The position numbers were made by a program, and so were the translations under genes. Shown one piece after another: positions 1 to 8,714 of a stretch of DNA of 64,000 bases. Origin of the DNA: WHSW01 sp963846165. GTDB lineage: Bacteria > Actinomycetota > Thermoleophilia > Solirubrobacterales > 70-9. The stretch spans positions 62,001 through 126,000 of the forward strand of contig CAWJUU010000009.1 in NCBI GenBank assembly GCA_963846165.1, in the 5' to 3' direction. A model generated the notes under the pieces. It had not been told where the DNA came from. It did not search any database and was given only the letters and a program-made list of their open reading frames with translations. Numbering within the stretch: position 1 is the stretch's first letter; every line of letters starts with the position of its first letter.

Positions 1-1
1 C

Positions 2-970
2 ACCCCCGCTGCGGCGCGCGAGTGGGCGCAGCTGCTGCGGGCGACGGTCAAGCAGATCGGCGCCTCCGACGTGAACATGGAGGAGGGCAGCCTGCGGGTC
101 GACGCCAACGTCTCGCTGCGCCCGGCCGGGTCAGACGGGCTCGGGACCAAGGCCGAGCTCAAGAACATGAACAGCTTCCGTTTCCTCGAGCGCGGGATCA
201 CCGCCGAGATCGAGCGCCAGACGGCGCTGCTCGACGCGGGTGAGGAGCTCGAGCAGGAGACCCTGCACTTCGACCCCCGCAGCGGCTCGCTGACCTCGCT
301 GCGCTCGAAGGAGTACGCGCACGACTACCGCTACTTCCCCGAGCCCGACCTGGTCCCACTGGCTCCGACCGAGGCGATGATCGCCGAGGCGCGCGACTCG
401 CTGCCCGAGTTGCCCGCCGAGCGCCGCGAGCGCTACCTGACCGAGCTCGGCCTCGACGAAAAGCCCGCGACCCAGCTCGCCTTCGACGCCGAGCTCGGCG
501 CCTACTTCGAAGCCGCCCTGGACGCAGCAGATGGCGTGGAGGCGACGGTGATCGCGAACTGGGTCACCGGCGAGCTCGTTGCCCGGCTGCGCGAGGCCGG
601 CGCCGACGATGCCGATCCCGCCGCGTCGAGGGTCGAGCCGCGGGCGCTGGCGTCGCTCGCCGCGCTCGTCGAGCGCAAGCGGGTCTCGACCGGCGCGGCA
701 CGCCAGGTGCTCGCGACGCTGGTCGCCGAGGGCGGCGACCCGGCTGAGATCGTCGAGCGCGAGGGGCTCGGTCAGATCGATGACGCGGGTGAGCTCGCCG
801 AGATCGTCGCGCGAGCGATCGCCGCCGATCCCGAGGCAGCGGCGAGGGTTCGCGAGGGCAACATGAAGGCGATCGGGCCGCTGGTCGGGTTCGTGATGAA
901 GGAGACCAAGGGTCGCGCCGACGGCGGCGAGGTCACGCGGCTGATCCGCGAGCAGCTCGGGGGAGGCTGA
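2..970 (+). CDS. gatB: Aspartyl/glutamyl-tRNA(Asn/Gln) amidotransferase subunit B, 3' part (5' end outside window)
   Basis: GatB is the tRNA-binding and kinase-like subunit of GatCAB, which converts Glu-tRNA(Gln) or Asp-tRNA(Asn) to the amide form. The frame is open from base 2, so the N-terminus lies outside the window. Visible are the core motif 'MEEGSLRVDANVSLR' followed by 'GTKAELKNMNSFRF', 'KEYAHDYRYFPEPDLVPL', and a helical C-terminal YqeY/tail domain ending in 'GFVMKETKGRADGGEV', which binds tRNA. About 320 of the usual 480-500 residues are present. The next gene starts 7 nt after the stop. Identification is firm from these signature stretches. Confidence 0.97.
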   Translation, partial: TPAAAREWAQLLRATVKQIGASDVNMEEGSLRVDANVSLRPAGSDGLGTKAELKNMNSFRFLERGITAEIERQTALLDAGEELEQETLHFDPRSGSLTSLRSKEYAHDYRYFPEPDLVPLAPTEAMIAEARDSLPELPAERRERYLTELGLDEKPATQLAFDAELGAYFEAALDAADGVEATVIANWVTGELVARLREAGADDADPAASRVEPRALASLAALVERKRVSTGAARQVLATLVAEGGDPAEIVEREGLGQIDDAGELAEIVARAIAADPEAAARVREGNMKAIGPLVGFVMKETKGRADGGEVTRLIREQLGGG

Positions 971-977
971 GGCTCGG

Positions 978-1346
978 GTGGGGGAGGGACGGGTCACCGG
1001 CCTCGGCGGGTTCTACATCCGCGCCCGCGACCCCGAGGCGCTCAAGGCGTGGTACGAGGAGGCCCTCGGCGTCCCGCGCGAGGACGGGACGATCGTCTTT
1101 CGCCCGGCCGACGGCAAGCTCGTCCTGCTCGCGGTGTTCGAGCGCGAGTCCGATTACTTCCCGACCGCCCAGCAAGCGATGGTCAACCTGCGCGTCGACG
1201 ACCTCGAGGCGGCGCTCGAGCGGGTGCGCGCAGCCGGCGCAGAGGTCGACGCCGAGCGCGACGACGGCGAGCTCGGGCGCTTCGGCTGGTTCGCTGACCC
1301 GGAGGGCAACCGGGTCGAGCTCTGGGAGCCGGCGGGGGCGCTGTGA
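978..1346 (+). CDS. VOC (glyoxalase/bleomycin-resistance fold) family protein
   Basis: This 122-residue protein has the single-module vicinal oxygen chelate fold: an N-terminal 'LGGFYIRARDPEALKAWYEEALGV' (beta strand, then the helix typical of these modules) and a C-terminal 'WFADPEGNRVELWEP' that supplies the usual metal-binding Glu. It resembles the small glyoxalase-like proteins common in actinobacteria. The substrate cannot be read from sequence. GTG start at 978, 7 nt after gatB, suggests co-transcription with gatB. Confidence 0.85.
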   Translation: MGEGRVTGLGGFYIRARDPEALKAWYEEALGVPREDGTIVFRPADGKLVLLAVFERESDYFPTAQQAMVNLRVDDLEAALERVRAAGAEVDAERDDGELGRFGWFADPEGNRVELWEPAGAL

Positions 1347-1647
1347 GGGCGGGGTGCGGGTCGCGGTTGAGCAGTGAGGGGAGCTGGAACGCGGCCGGAT
1401 TCCGAGTCGTTGACGCCTCAGGTAGTCCATGGACGCCCCGGTGCGTCAACCAACACCCGAAAACCGCCTCGGGCGCTCGCCATTCCGCCCCAACCCGGAT
1501 CAGAGCCTCCCCCTCGCTGACTGCTGACCCTGGCTGCGCGCCCCGCCGACGCCCGAGCGGAACGCCACCCGGCTCCGTCCCGACCCCGAACCTCGCAACG
1601 TCTGCCACTTTGTAACAACTTGTTACAAGGTCTGCGACAATGGGCAT
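1347..1647. other. Intergenic region with inverted repeats
   Basis: No convincing gene. It holds an inverted repeat GTTGACGC (1409-1416) / GCGTCAAC (1443-1450) enclosing the perfect palindrome GTCCATGGAC (1425-1434), which could act as a terminator for the gatB-VOC unit, and a 19-bp palindrome just upstream of ndh (listed separately). Confidence 0.5.
1610..1628. promoter_or_regulatory. 19-bp palindromic operator-like site upstream of ndh
   Basis: TTGTAACAACTTGTTACAA is a perfect dyad (9-nt arms, one central base) ending 19 nt before the ndh ATG at 1648, the expected place for a repressor operator. Rex, the NADH-sensing repressor, controls ndh in other actinobacteria through TTGTGAA-N4-TTCACAA sites. 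The arms here start with the same TTGT/ACAA but differ inside and in spacing. So a redox-type operator is only a candidate; a TetR-family operator is the alternative. Confidence 0.55.
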
Positions 1648-2970
1648 ATGGCCTGGAATGTCGTCATCGCCGGTGGGGGCTTCGGGGGCGCGTCGGCGGC
1701 GCGCGAGCTCGAGCGCCTGCTGCCCAAGCAGTCGGGGCGGCTGGTGCTCGTCAACGACGTCAACTTCCTCCTTTACACGCCGTTTCTGCCGGAGGCCGCT
1801 TCCGGGACGCTCGAGCCTCGGCATGTGGTCACCCCGCTGCGCGACATCCTCGATCGGACCGACCTTCGCCTCGGCGCCGTCTGCGGACACGACCCGGGCA
1901 CGCGCACGGTGACCCTGAAGACGCGTGAAGGGGAGCTCGAGGAGCTGCGCTACGACCAGTTGCTGGTCGCGGTCGGCTCGGTCTCGCGCTCGCTGCCGGT
2001 CCCGGGTCTCGAGCAGCACGCGATCGGCTTCAAGAGCCTCGCCGACGCGATCTGGCTCCGCAACCATGTGATCGAGACGCTCGAGCACGCCAACGCGAGC
2101 GAGGACCCGGCGCGCCGCGAGCAGCTGCTCACCTATGTCTTCGTCGGCGGCGGCTACTCGGGCCTCGAGGCGCTGGCCGAGCTCCAGGACCTGGCCGCCG
2201 AGGCGATTGCGCGCTACCCGCGCGCGCGGCTGCACGGGATGCGCTGGATCCTTGTCGAGGCCGCCGATCGGGTGCTGCCCGAGGTGCCGGCCGACCTGGC
2301 CGCCTACGCGGTCCGCGAGCTGCGTAGCCGCGGGATCGACGTCCGCCTCGGCACGCGGCTGGAGGAGGTCACCGCCGACGCCGCGCTGCTCTCGACCGGC
2401 GAGCGGGTGCCGTGCCGGACGCTGGTCTGGACCGCGGGTGTCAAGCCGCACCCGTCGCTGGGGGCACTGTCGCTGCCACCGGACGACAGCGGGCGGATCC
2501 GGGTCGATGAGCGGATGAGAGTCGAGGGAATGGACGGCGTCTGGGCGATCGGCGACTGCGCGGCGGTGCCGCTCGCCGACGGCGGCGGCCGCCCCTGCCC
2601 GCCGACCGCGGCGATGGCGGTTCGCCAGGGGCCGGCGGTCGCCCACAACATCGCCGCCGAGCTCGGCGTCGCCACCCGGCCACGCCGCTTCGGCTACCGC
2701 GGCTCCGAGGCGTTCGTCAACCTCGGCCGCTACAAGGCCGTCGGCAAGATCGGCCGGCTCAAGCTCCGCGGCTTCGTCGCCTGGTGGATGGCGCGCACGT
2801 ACCACATGAGCCAGATCCCCGGCCTGAGCCGCAAGGTCCGCGCGATCGTCGACTGGACCGTCAGCCTGCCGTTTCGCCGCGACGTCGCCGAGGTCGGCTC
2901 GATCGGCCACCCACACCCGCTGCGGGAAGAGACCTATGCCCGCGGCGGCACCCACCGCCCGGTCGACTGA
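1648..2970 (+). CDS. ndh: Type II NADH dehydrogenase (NADH:quinone oxidoreductase, FAD)
   Basis: Non-proton-pumping NADH dehydrogenase that passes electrons from NADH to menaquinone at the membrane surface. Sequence evidence: FAD-binding 'IAGGGFGGASAA' at residues 7-18, a second Rossmann motif 'VFVGGGYSGLEALAE' near residue 165 for NADH, 'TLVWTAGVKPHP' and 'GVWAIGDCAAVP' near residue 300 for FAD, and the C-terminal region (about 350-440) with 'KAVGKIGRLKLRGFVAWWMARTYH', the membrane-associating part of the family. Length (440 aa) is normal. The menaquinone genes downstream (9-19 kb) supply its electron acceptor. Probably controlled by the palindrome just upstream. Confidence 0.95.
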   Translation: MAWNVVIAGGGFGGASAARELERLLPKQSGRLVLVNDVNFLLYTPFLPEAASGTLEPRHVVTPLRDILDRTDLRLGAVCGHDPGTRTVTLKTREGELEELRYDQLLVAVGSVSRSLPVPGLEQHAIGFKSLADAIWLRNHVIETLEHANASEDPARREQLLTYVFVGGGYSGLEALAELQDLAAEAIARYPRARLHGMRWILVEAADRVLPEVPADLAAYAVRELRSRGIDVRLGTRLEEVTADAALLSTGERVPCRTLVWTAGVKPHPSLGALSLPPDDSGRIRVDERMRVEGMDGVWAIGDCAAVPLADGGGRPCPPTAAMAVRQGPAVAHNIAAELGVATRPRRFGYRGSEAFVNLGRYKAVGKIGRLKLRGFVAWWMARTYHMSQIPGLSRKVRAIVDWTVSLPFRRDVAEVGSIGHPHPLREETYARGGTHRPVD

Positions 2971-2986
2971 CCGCGAGAATGGCGCG

Positions 2987-3274
2987 ATGGCCGGCGCCGC
3001 CTACCTTCTGATCGCGACCATGTTCGGGATCTCGACCGGGCTCGTCGCCCGTGCCAAGGGAAGCTCGTTCCTGCTCTGGTTCCTGATCGGCGGTGCGCTG
3101 CCGGTGATCGGGCTCGTCGCCGCCTTCCTCTACCGCTCCGAGCGCGACGAGCCCGAGCGGCGCTGCCCGCGCTGCGGGGCCGTGCAAAAGGTCTACGTCC
3201 AGGTCTGCAGCCGCTGCGGCGAGGACCTCTACCTGCCCGACCCGTCCGAGGTTCGCCGGCCCCGGAGCGAATGA
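2987..3274 (+). CDS. Small membrane protein with C-terminal zinc ribbon
   Basis: A 95-residue protein with two predicted N-terminal membrane segments ('AYLLIATMFGISTGLVA' and 'FLLWFLIGGALPVIGLVAAFLY') followed by a zinc-ribbon-like knuckle pair CPRCG ... CSRCG (about residues 63-80). ATG at 2987 is 16 nt after the ndh stop, so it probably shares the ndh transcript. Function unknown; the ribbon suggests a protein- or nucleic-acid-contact role on the cytoplasmic face. Confidence 0.75.
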   Translation: MAGAAYLLIATMFGISTGLVARAKGSSFLLWFLIGGALPVIGLVAAFLYRSERDEPERRCPRCGAVQKVYVQVCSRCGEDLYLPDPSEVRRPRSE

Positions 3275-3418
3275 AGTCGCAGCGGGTCAGCCCCAGTCGC
3301 CACTGTCCGGGCAGCTCGCGGTGCCTACGGGCTCACAGGTAACTCGACCTGGCGAGGAGCGTGAGCGCGACTGTCAGCCGGCCAGACAGGGGCGCCACTG
3401 TTCCCGCGCCGGGACCGC

Positions 3419-4486
3419 TCAGCGCAGCCAGGTGCGCACGATCGCGTTCGCGAATCCCATCCCGTAGCGGACCACCGCCGGCTTCTTCGAGTGGCCCGAG
3501 AGCCGGCTGACCACGCTCACCGGCACCTCCTTGGCCGGAATCCCGCGCTTGATCGCCTCGATCATCAGCTCCGAGGTGTGGAACTGCTCCTGGCGTAGGA
3601 CGAGCTGGGGGAGGACGTCGGCGCGAACCGCGCGGTAGCCGTTCGAGCAATCCGTGACCTTGGTCCTGGTGATCAAAGAGACCAGCCGGTTGAAGAAGAC
3701 GATCCCGGCCTCGCGCGCAGGGTGATTGCTGTCGGCCTCGCCGAGCACCCGCGACCCGTGGGCCATCGCCACCTCGCCGTCGACGATCGGCTTGACCAGT
3801 CGCTCCATTTCCTCCGGCAGGTGCTGGCCGTCGGCGTCGAGGGTGACGACGATCCGCGCCCCCGAGTCGGAGAGCAACCGGTAGCCGGTCCGCAGCGCCG
3901 CGCCGCCGCCCCGGTTGACCACGTGGCGGGCGACGACCGCCCCGTGGGCGCGGGCGACCTCGTCGGTGCCGTCGCGCGAGCCGTCGTCGACCACCAGCAC
4001 CGCTGTCTCGACCCCGCAAACCTGCGGCGGGATCCGGTCGAGCACCGTGCCCACGTTGCCGGCTTCGTCGTAGGCGGGGACGAGGACCCCGATCCGGTCA
4101 CGAAAGTGTTCCGGGTCGCCGGCCGCCCGGAACTCCTCCCAGGCGAGGCCCTCGAGGGCGCCGGAGAGCTGGCGGCTCACCCGCGAGCTCTGCGTGAGCG
4201 CTCGAACGACGAGCAGGAACAGGATCAGGATCGCGAACACGGCGACGCCGACGATCCGGGTCCCGTTCTCGCGCTCGAACGAGAACGCCGAGAGCAGCGC
4301 GTCGGGGATCTCGGTCCCGGCGACGACCGCCAACCCAAGCGCGACCAGCAGCAGGATGAGCACGTCGGCGTTGCGCAGCGAGCGCCGGCGCCAGATCGCG
4401 AACCCCGCGACGAGTGCGGCCAGCACCAGGCCGGCGGCGCGGAGTGCGGTCAACTCGGGTGGAAAGAGATCTGCGAGCGGCGTCAT
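3419..4486 (-). CDS. DUF2304-like membrane domain fused to family 2 glycosyltransferase
   Basis: A 355-residue protein. The first 120 residues hold three membrane helices ('AAGLVLAALVAGFAIW', 'VLILLLVALGLAVVAG', 'IVGVAVFAILILFLLVV') resembling DUF2304. The remainder is a GT-A glycosyltransferase of the dolichyl-phosphate-mannose synthase type: 'IGVLVPAYDEAGNVGTVLDRI' at about 132, 'VVDDGSRDGTDEVAR', and the nucleotide/metal motif 'VTLDADGQHLPEE' near 216. It probably charges polyprenyl phosphate with a sugar or extends a cell-wall glycan. It is transcribed with the upstream membrane protein (45 nt apart) and lies back to back with the sulfoquinovose synthase gene, so a role in sulfoglycan or glycolipid assembly is possible but unproven. 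Confidence 0.88.
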   Translation of the reverse strand: MTPLADLFPPELTALRAAGLVLAALVAGFAIWRRRSLRNADVLILLLVALGLAVVAGTEIPDALLSAFSFERENGTRIVGVAVFAILILFLLVVRALTQSSRVSRQLSGALEGLAWEEFRAAGDPEHFRDRIGVLVPAYDEAGNVGTVLDRIPPQVCGVETAVLVVDDGSRDGTDEVARAHGAVVARHVVNRGGGAALRTGYRLLSDSGARIVVTLDADGQHLPEEMERLVKPIVDGEVAMAHGSRVLGEADSNHPAREAGIVFFNRLVSLITRTKVTDCSNGYRAVRADVLPQLVLRQEQFHTSELMIEAIKRGIPAKEVPVSVVSRLSGHSKKPAVVRYGMGFANAIVRTWLR

Positions 4487-4531
4487 CGGGGCCGCTGAGA
4501 ATAGGGCCAGGCCCTCTCTCGGCCGCCGGCC

Positions 4532-5095
4532 CTAGAAGCTCGGGAAACCGAAGTTGTCGAAGAACCAGAGCGAGCTGCTGAGCCAGATCAACACGAGTGA
4601 GGTGAACACCGTGCCGCCGACCACGGGGAGCACGAGCCCGGGCAGGCCGTCGACCCGCAGCCAGAGCATCTTCGCCGTGAAGGCGCCGTAGAAGAAGCAG
4701 CCGGCGAGCGAGTGGACGAGTACCCGCGTGTCGGTGTCCTGGAAGCCGAGCGCCCAGAGGCAGTGATAGACGACCGGTAGCGAGACGAGGAAGGCGAGCG
4801 TTCCCGAGACCCGATGAGTCGTCGGCAGCCACGACGGGCTCGTGGAGAAGGGCAAGCGGCCATACATCCAGAGTGCCGTGAACACCTGCAGGCATGCGAG
4901 CAGCACGACCGCGGTCGCCAGCCACGCCTTCATGTTCAGGGTCGCGCTGAAGAAGAGCCCGTCACCGAGGATCGACTCGCCGGTCGGGTCGTGGGCGTTG
5001 CCGTAGACGCCGAGGGCCACCGCGACCGCGGCGCCGACGAGGGCGGGGACGACGAGCTTGGCCGGTGACACAGGCTGCGCGGTGGCTGCCTCCAC
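4532..5095 (-). CDS. Integral membrane protein (DUF6529-like), four or five helices
   Basis: A 187-residue hydrophobic protein with helices at roughly 13-30, 55-75, 92-113, 128-147 and 155-178. Conserved-looking polar residues sit in the helices: 'THRVSG', 'VYHCLWALG' and 'VHSLAGCFFYGAF', whose histidines are placed like heme ligands in cytochrome b561-type or ferric-reductase-type proteins. That is inference; no firm function. It is the first gene of a two-gene minus-strand unit with the GT2 protein and starts only 39 nt from the divergent sulfoquinovose synthase ATG. Confidence 0.75.
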   Translation of the reverse strand: MEAATAQPVSPAKLVVPALVGAAVAVALGVYGNAHDPTGESILGDGLFFSATLNMKAWLATAVVLLACLQVFTALWMYGRLPFSTSPSWLPTTHRVSGTLAFLVSLPVVYHCLWALGFQDTDTRVLVHSLAGCFFYGAFTAKMLWLRVDGLPGLVLPVVGGTVFTSLVLIWLSSSLWFFDNFGFPSF

Positions 5096-5134
5096 GGGGT
5101 CGATCCTATGCCAACCTCGCTACCCTCGCGCGCT

Positions 5135-6325
5135 ATGCGGATCCTGATCCTGGGCGGTGACGGGTACCTGGGCTGGCCGACCGCGATGCGCTTCTCTGCC
5201 CGCGGGCACGACGTCGCGGTCGTCGACAACTTCTCCCGCCGCCGCTGGCACACCGAGCACTCGACCGACTCACTGACCCCGATCGCCTCGCTGGCCGATC
5301 GGATCGAGGCGTGGCGCGAGGGCTCGGGCAACGAGATCCACCCTTACGTCGGCTCGATCGAGGACTTCTCCTTCCTCGACTCTGTGATCGCCGAGACCCT
5401 GCCGGAGGCGATAGTGCACTACGGCGAGCAGGCCTCAGCCCCGTACTCGATGAAGTCGCGCGAGGCCGCGGTCGAGACCCAGTACACGAACGTGATCGGG
5501 ACGCTCAACCTGCTGTTCGCGATCCGCGACCGGGTGCCTGACTGCCACCTGGTCAAGCTCGGGACGATGGGCGAGTACGGGACCCCCGACATCGACATCG
5601 AGGAGGGGTTCATCGAGATCGCGCACAAGGGCCGCAAGGACACGCTGCCGTTCCCGAAGCTGCCCGGCTCGCTCTACCACCTCTCCAAGGTCCACGACTC
5701 GCACAACATCCACTTCGCCTGCCGCATCTGGGGACTGCGTTCGACCGACCTCAACCAGGGTGTCGTCTACGGCGTCGAGACCGAGGAGTCGAGCGCCGAC
5801 GAGCGCCTGGTCACCCGCTTCGACTACGACGAGTACTTCGGCACGGTGCTCAACCGCTTCTGCGTCCAGGCGGTGATCGGCCACCCGCTGACCGTCTACG
5901 GCGAGGGCGGTCAGACCCGAGGCTTCCTCAACATCCGCGACACCCTCCAGTGCGTCGAGCTGGCCGTGGCCAATCCCGCCGACCTGGGCGAGTACCGCGT
6001 CTTCAACCAGTTCACCGAGCAGTTCTCCGTCGCCGAGCTCGCCGATCTGGTCCGGCGAGCCGCGGCGGAGGTCGGTCACCGGGTCGAGGTCAAGCACTAC
6101 CCGAACCCGCGGATCGAGGCCGAGGAGCACTACTACAACGCCACCAACACCAAGCTCCACGAGCTCGGGCTCGAGCCGCACCACCTCGGCGAGGAGCTGG
6201 TCCGCACGCTGCTCGGGATCATCGAGCGCCATCGCGATCGCGTGATCGAGCGCGCGATCCTGCCGCGCACGCGTTGGAAGCCCGGGGAGCTGGTCGGCGA
6301 GGTGCCGTCGAAGGCCGGGTCATGA
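5135..6325 (+). CDS. sqdB: UDP-sulfoquinovose synthase
   Basis: Makes UDP-sulfoquinovose from UDP-glucose and sulfite, the sugar donor for sulfolipid or sulfoglycans. It is an extended SDR protein: NAD motif 'ILGGDGYLGWPTA' at residues 5-17, Sqd1-type 'VVDNFSRRRW' and 'DSLTPIASLADRI', catalytic Thr in 'KLGTMGEYGTPDIDIEEG' near 143, and Tyr/Lys in 'YHLSKVHDSHN' near 180. 'TDLNQGVVYGV', 'GQTRGFLNIRDT' and 'FNQFTEQFSV' are nearly identical to plant SQD1. An upstream in-frame ATG exists at 5108, but the Rossmann fold begins right after the ATG at 5135, which I prefer (396 aa). The stop overlaps the TetR start (ATGA). Confidence 0.94.
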   Translation: MRILILGGDGYLGWPTAMRFSARGHDVAVVDNFSRRRWHTEHSTDSLTPIASLADRIEAWREGSGNEIHPYVGSIEDFSFLDSVIAETLPEAIVHYGEQASAPYSMKSREAAVETQYTNVIGTLNLLFAIRDRVPDCHLVKLGTMGEYGTPDIDIEEGFIEIAHKGRKDTLPFPKLPGSLYHLSKVHDSHNIHFACRIWGLRSTDLNQGVVYGVETEESSADERLVTRFDYDEYFGTVLNRFCVQAVIGHPLTVYGEGGQTRGFLNIRDTLQCVELAVANPADLGEYRVFNQFTEQFSVAELADLVRRAAAEVGHRVEVKHYPNPRIEAEEHYYNATNTKLHELGLEPHHLGEELVRTLLGIIERHRDRVIERAILPRTRWKPGELVGEVPSKAGS

Positions 6326-6939
6326 GCGGCTTGGCCGCGGCGGCACCGACCTCGCGCCGCGCAGCTCAGCGCGCCGAGCGCCGCTCGGCGATCCTCGAGG
6401 CGACGGTGACGATCCTCGCCGGCGACGGGCTCGCGGCGGTCACCCACCGGGCGGTCGCGCGAGAGGCAGGCGTTCCGCTCGCGGCGACCACCTACTACTT
6501 CAGCTCCAAGGACGAGCTGCTCGGCGAGGCGCTCGACCTGTTGGCCGAGGATCAGATCTCGCGGCTCGGCGAGCGCGCGCTCGAGCTCGGCGACCGGCTT
6601 GGCTCGCCCGACCAGGCCGCGGAGGCGATCGCCGAGGTCCTGCTGCCCGACGCCGACGCGGCCCGGGGCCTACTGGCCAAGTTCGAGGTCTACCTCGAGG
6701 CCGCCCGCCGGCCCGGGCTCCGCGAGACCGCAACCCGCTGGCAGGCAGCCTTCGAGGGGCTTGCCGAAGCGGCGCTGCAGCGTGCCGGTGCGCCCGAGCC
6801 CGACCGGCGCGCAGCAATCCTCGTCGCCGGCGTCGACGGGATCCTCGTCCACGAGCTCTCGGGCGGGATCGACGACGGGGCCGTCGAGCGTCTGCGCCCC
6901 CGCCTCGAGCGGCTGTTCGAGCTCGTGCTCACGGACTGA
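6322..6939 (+). CDS. TetR/AcrR family transcriptional regulator
   Basis: A 205-residue regulator with N-terminal helix-turn-helix: 'AILEATVTILAGDGLAAVTHRAVAREAGVPLAATTYYFSSKDEL' (about residues 22-65) has the TetR pattern including the 'YYxFxSKDEL' end. The C-terminal ligand domain resembles the TetR_C type seen with 'LAKFEVYLEAARRPGLRE'. Its ATG overlaps the sqdB stop codon, so it is translationally coupled and probably regulates the sqdB unit or the divergent membrane protein/GT2 pair. The ligand is unknown. Confidence 0.9.
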   Translation: MSGLAAAAPTSRRAAQRAERRSAILEATVTILAGDGLAAVTHRAVAREAGVPLAATTYYFSSKDELLGEALDLLAEDQISRLGERALELGDRLGSPDQAAEAIAEVLLPDADAARGLLAKFEVYLEAARRPGLRETATRWQAAFEGLAEAALQRAGAPEPDRRAAILVAGVDGILVHELSGGIDDGAVERLRPRLERLFELVLTD

Positions 6940-7009
6940 CCCAACCCCGCTTGCGAGCGGGAAAAATGCGTCCGGGCAGGGGTCTGGCCGCTGCTACCAT
7001 CGCTCGCCC

Positions 7010-8689
7010 ATGCGCGCGGCGGATGCACTCTGTGAGGCACTGAAGGCCGAGGGGGTCGAGCACGTCTTCGGCATCCCCGGCGGCGCCAACCTGCCGACCT
7101 ATGACGCCCTCTATGACGCCGACCTGATCCACATCCAGGCGCGTCACGAACAGTGTGCGGGACACGCCGCCGAGGGCTACGCGAAGGCCTCGGGCCGCGT
7201 CGGGGTGGCGTTCGCGACCTCGGGGCCGGGAGCGACCAACCTGGTCACATCGATCGCCGACGCGATGATGGACTCGGTCCCGACCGTGTTCATCACCGGC
7301 CAGGTGCGCACCGACCTGATCGGCACCGACGGCTTCCAGGAGGCCGACGTGACCGGGATCACGATGCCCGTGGTCAAGCACTCGCTCCTGGTCACCGACC
7401 CGCGCCAGATCCCCGAGTACATCCACCAGGCGTTCCACATCGCCTCGACCGGGCGACCGGGCCCGGTGCTGGTCGACGTGCCGCAGGACCTCTCGCGGGC
7501 CGAGATCGACTACACGCCGGCGGAGGGCAAGGTCGACCTGCCCGGCTACAAGCCGCCGACCGAGGGCAACATCAAGCAGATCCGGATCGCCGCCAAGGCG
7601 CTCGCCAACGCTCGCCGGCCGGTGATCTACGGCGGCGGCGGGATCATCAACGCGAACGCGTCGAAGGAGTTCCGCGAGTTCTGCGCCTCCGACAGGCTGC
7701 CGGTGACGCTGACCGTGATGGGGCTGGGGGCCTTTCCGGCGCCGCACGAGCAGTGGCTCGGGATGCTCGGCATGCACGGCACCCGGACCGCCAACTACGC
7801 GATGGACGAGGCCGATCTGATCGTCTGCGTCGGCGCCCGCTTCGACGATCGGATCACGGGCAAGCTGTCGGAGTTCGCACCGCGGGCGAAGTTCGTCCAC
7901 ATCGACATCGACCCGGCCGAGATCTCCAAGAACGTGCCCGCGCACATCCCGATCGTCGGCGATGCCAGGGACGTGCTCTCCAAGCTCGACCGCGAGTACC
8001 GGGCGCTGGGGCCCGACTCGGCCCGGCTCGACGAGTGGTGGAAGCGGATCCGGGAATGGCAGACGACCCACCCGCTGCGCTACGAGGACTCGCGAGACTC
8101 CGAGATCAAGCCGCAGTTCATGGTCGAGGCGATGTACGAGGCCACCGAGGGCGGCGCGATCATCACCTCCGACGTCGGCCAGCACCAGATGTGGGCGGCG
8201 CAGTACTACCACTTCGCGAAGCCGCGCCAGTGGCTCAACTCGGGCGGCCTCGGGACAATGGGATTCGGCCTTCCGGCGGCGATCGGAGCAAAGGTCGCGC
8301 GCCCTGACGAGACCGTGGTCTGCCTCGCGGGAGACGGCAGCCTGGTGATGGTCTGCCAGGAGTTCGCAACCGCTGCGCACCACAACATCCCGGTCAAGGT
8401 CTTCCTGATGAACAACGGCCACTTCGGCATGGTCCGCCAGTGGCAGGAGCTGTTCTGGGACGAGCGCTACAAGGCGGTCGAGATGGGCGCGAGCCCGAAC
8501 TGGCCACAGCTCGCCGAGGCCTTCGGCTGGACCGGGATGCAATGCACCGACAAGGGCGAGCTCAAGGACGTGATGCACACGGCGCTCGAGGCCGACGGGC
8601 CGGTGCTCGTGGACGTGCACGTGACCAAGGACGAGAATTGCTACCCGATGATCCCGGCCGGCGCCGCCGCCCGGGACATGGTTGGGTGA
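7010..8689 (+). CDS. ilvB: Acetolactate synthase, large (catalytic) subunit
   Basis: ThDP-dependent enzyme making 2-acetolactate or 2-aceto-2-hydroxybutyrate, the first common step of Val/Leu/Ile synthesis. Visible: 'VEHVFGIPGGANLPTYDAL', the catalytic Glu in 'RHEQCAGHAAEGYAKASGR' near residue 46, FAD-region 'MLGMHGTRTANYAMDEADL', and the ThDP motif 'GDGSLVMVCQEFATA ... NN' from about 441. ATG at 7010 fits the family N-terminus (559 aa). The 70-nt upstream region shows only a short hairpin (CCGCT-TGCG-AGCGG, 6947-6960) and no leader peptide of note. ilvN follows after 25 nt. Confidence 0.96.
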   Translation: MRAADALCEALKAEGVEHVFGIPGGANLPTYDALYDADLIHIQARHEQCAGHAAEGYAKASGRVGVAFATSGPGATNLVTSIADAMMDSVPTVFITGQVRTDLIGTDGFQEADVTGITMPVVKHSLLVTDPRQIPEYIHQAFHIASTGRPGPVLVDVPQDLSRAEIDYTPAEGKVDLPGYKPPTEGNIKQIRIAAKALANARRPVIYGGGGIINANASKEFREFCASDRLPVTLTVMGLGAFPAPHEQWLGMLGMHGTRTANYAMDEADLIVCVGARFDDRITGKLSEFAPRAKFVHIDIDPAEISKNVPAHIPIVGDARDVLSKLDREYRALGPDSARLDEWWKRIREWQTTHPLRYEDSRDSEIKPQFMVEAMYEATEGGAIITSDVGQHQMWAAQYYHFAKPRQWLNSGGLGTMGFGLPAAIGAKVARPDETVVCLAGDGSLVMVCQEFATAAHHNIPVKVFLMNNGHFGMVRQWQELFWDERYKAVEMGASPNWPQLAEAFGWTGMQCTDKGELKDVMHTALEADGPVLVDVHVTKDENCYPMIPAGAAARDMVG

Positions 8690-8714
8690 GCAGGGGAGCA
8701 GGTAGCAGGTAAAG

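Noticed and set aside
1409..1450. Inverted repeat with nested palindrome considered as a recombination or attachment site.
   Set aside because: No integrase, direct repeats or element boundary nearby. A terminator or chance structure is enough to explain it.
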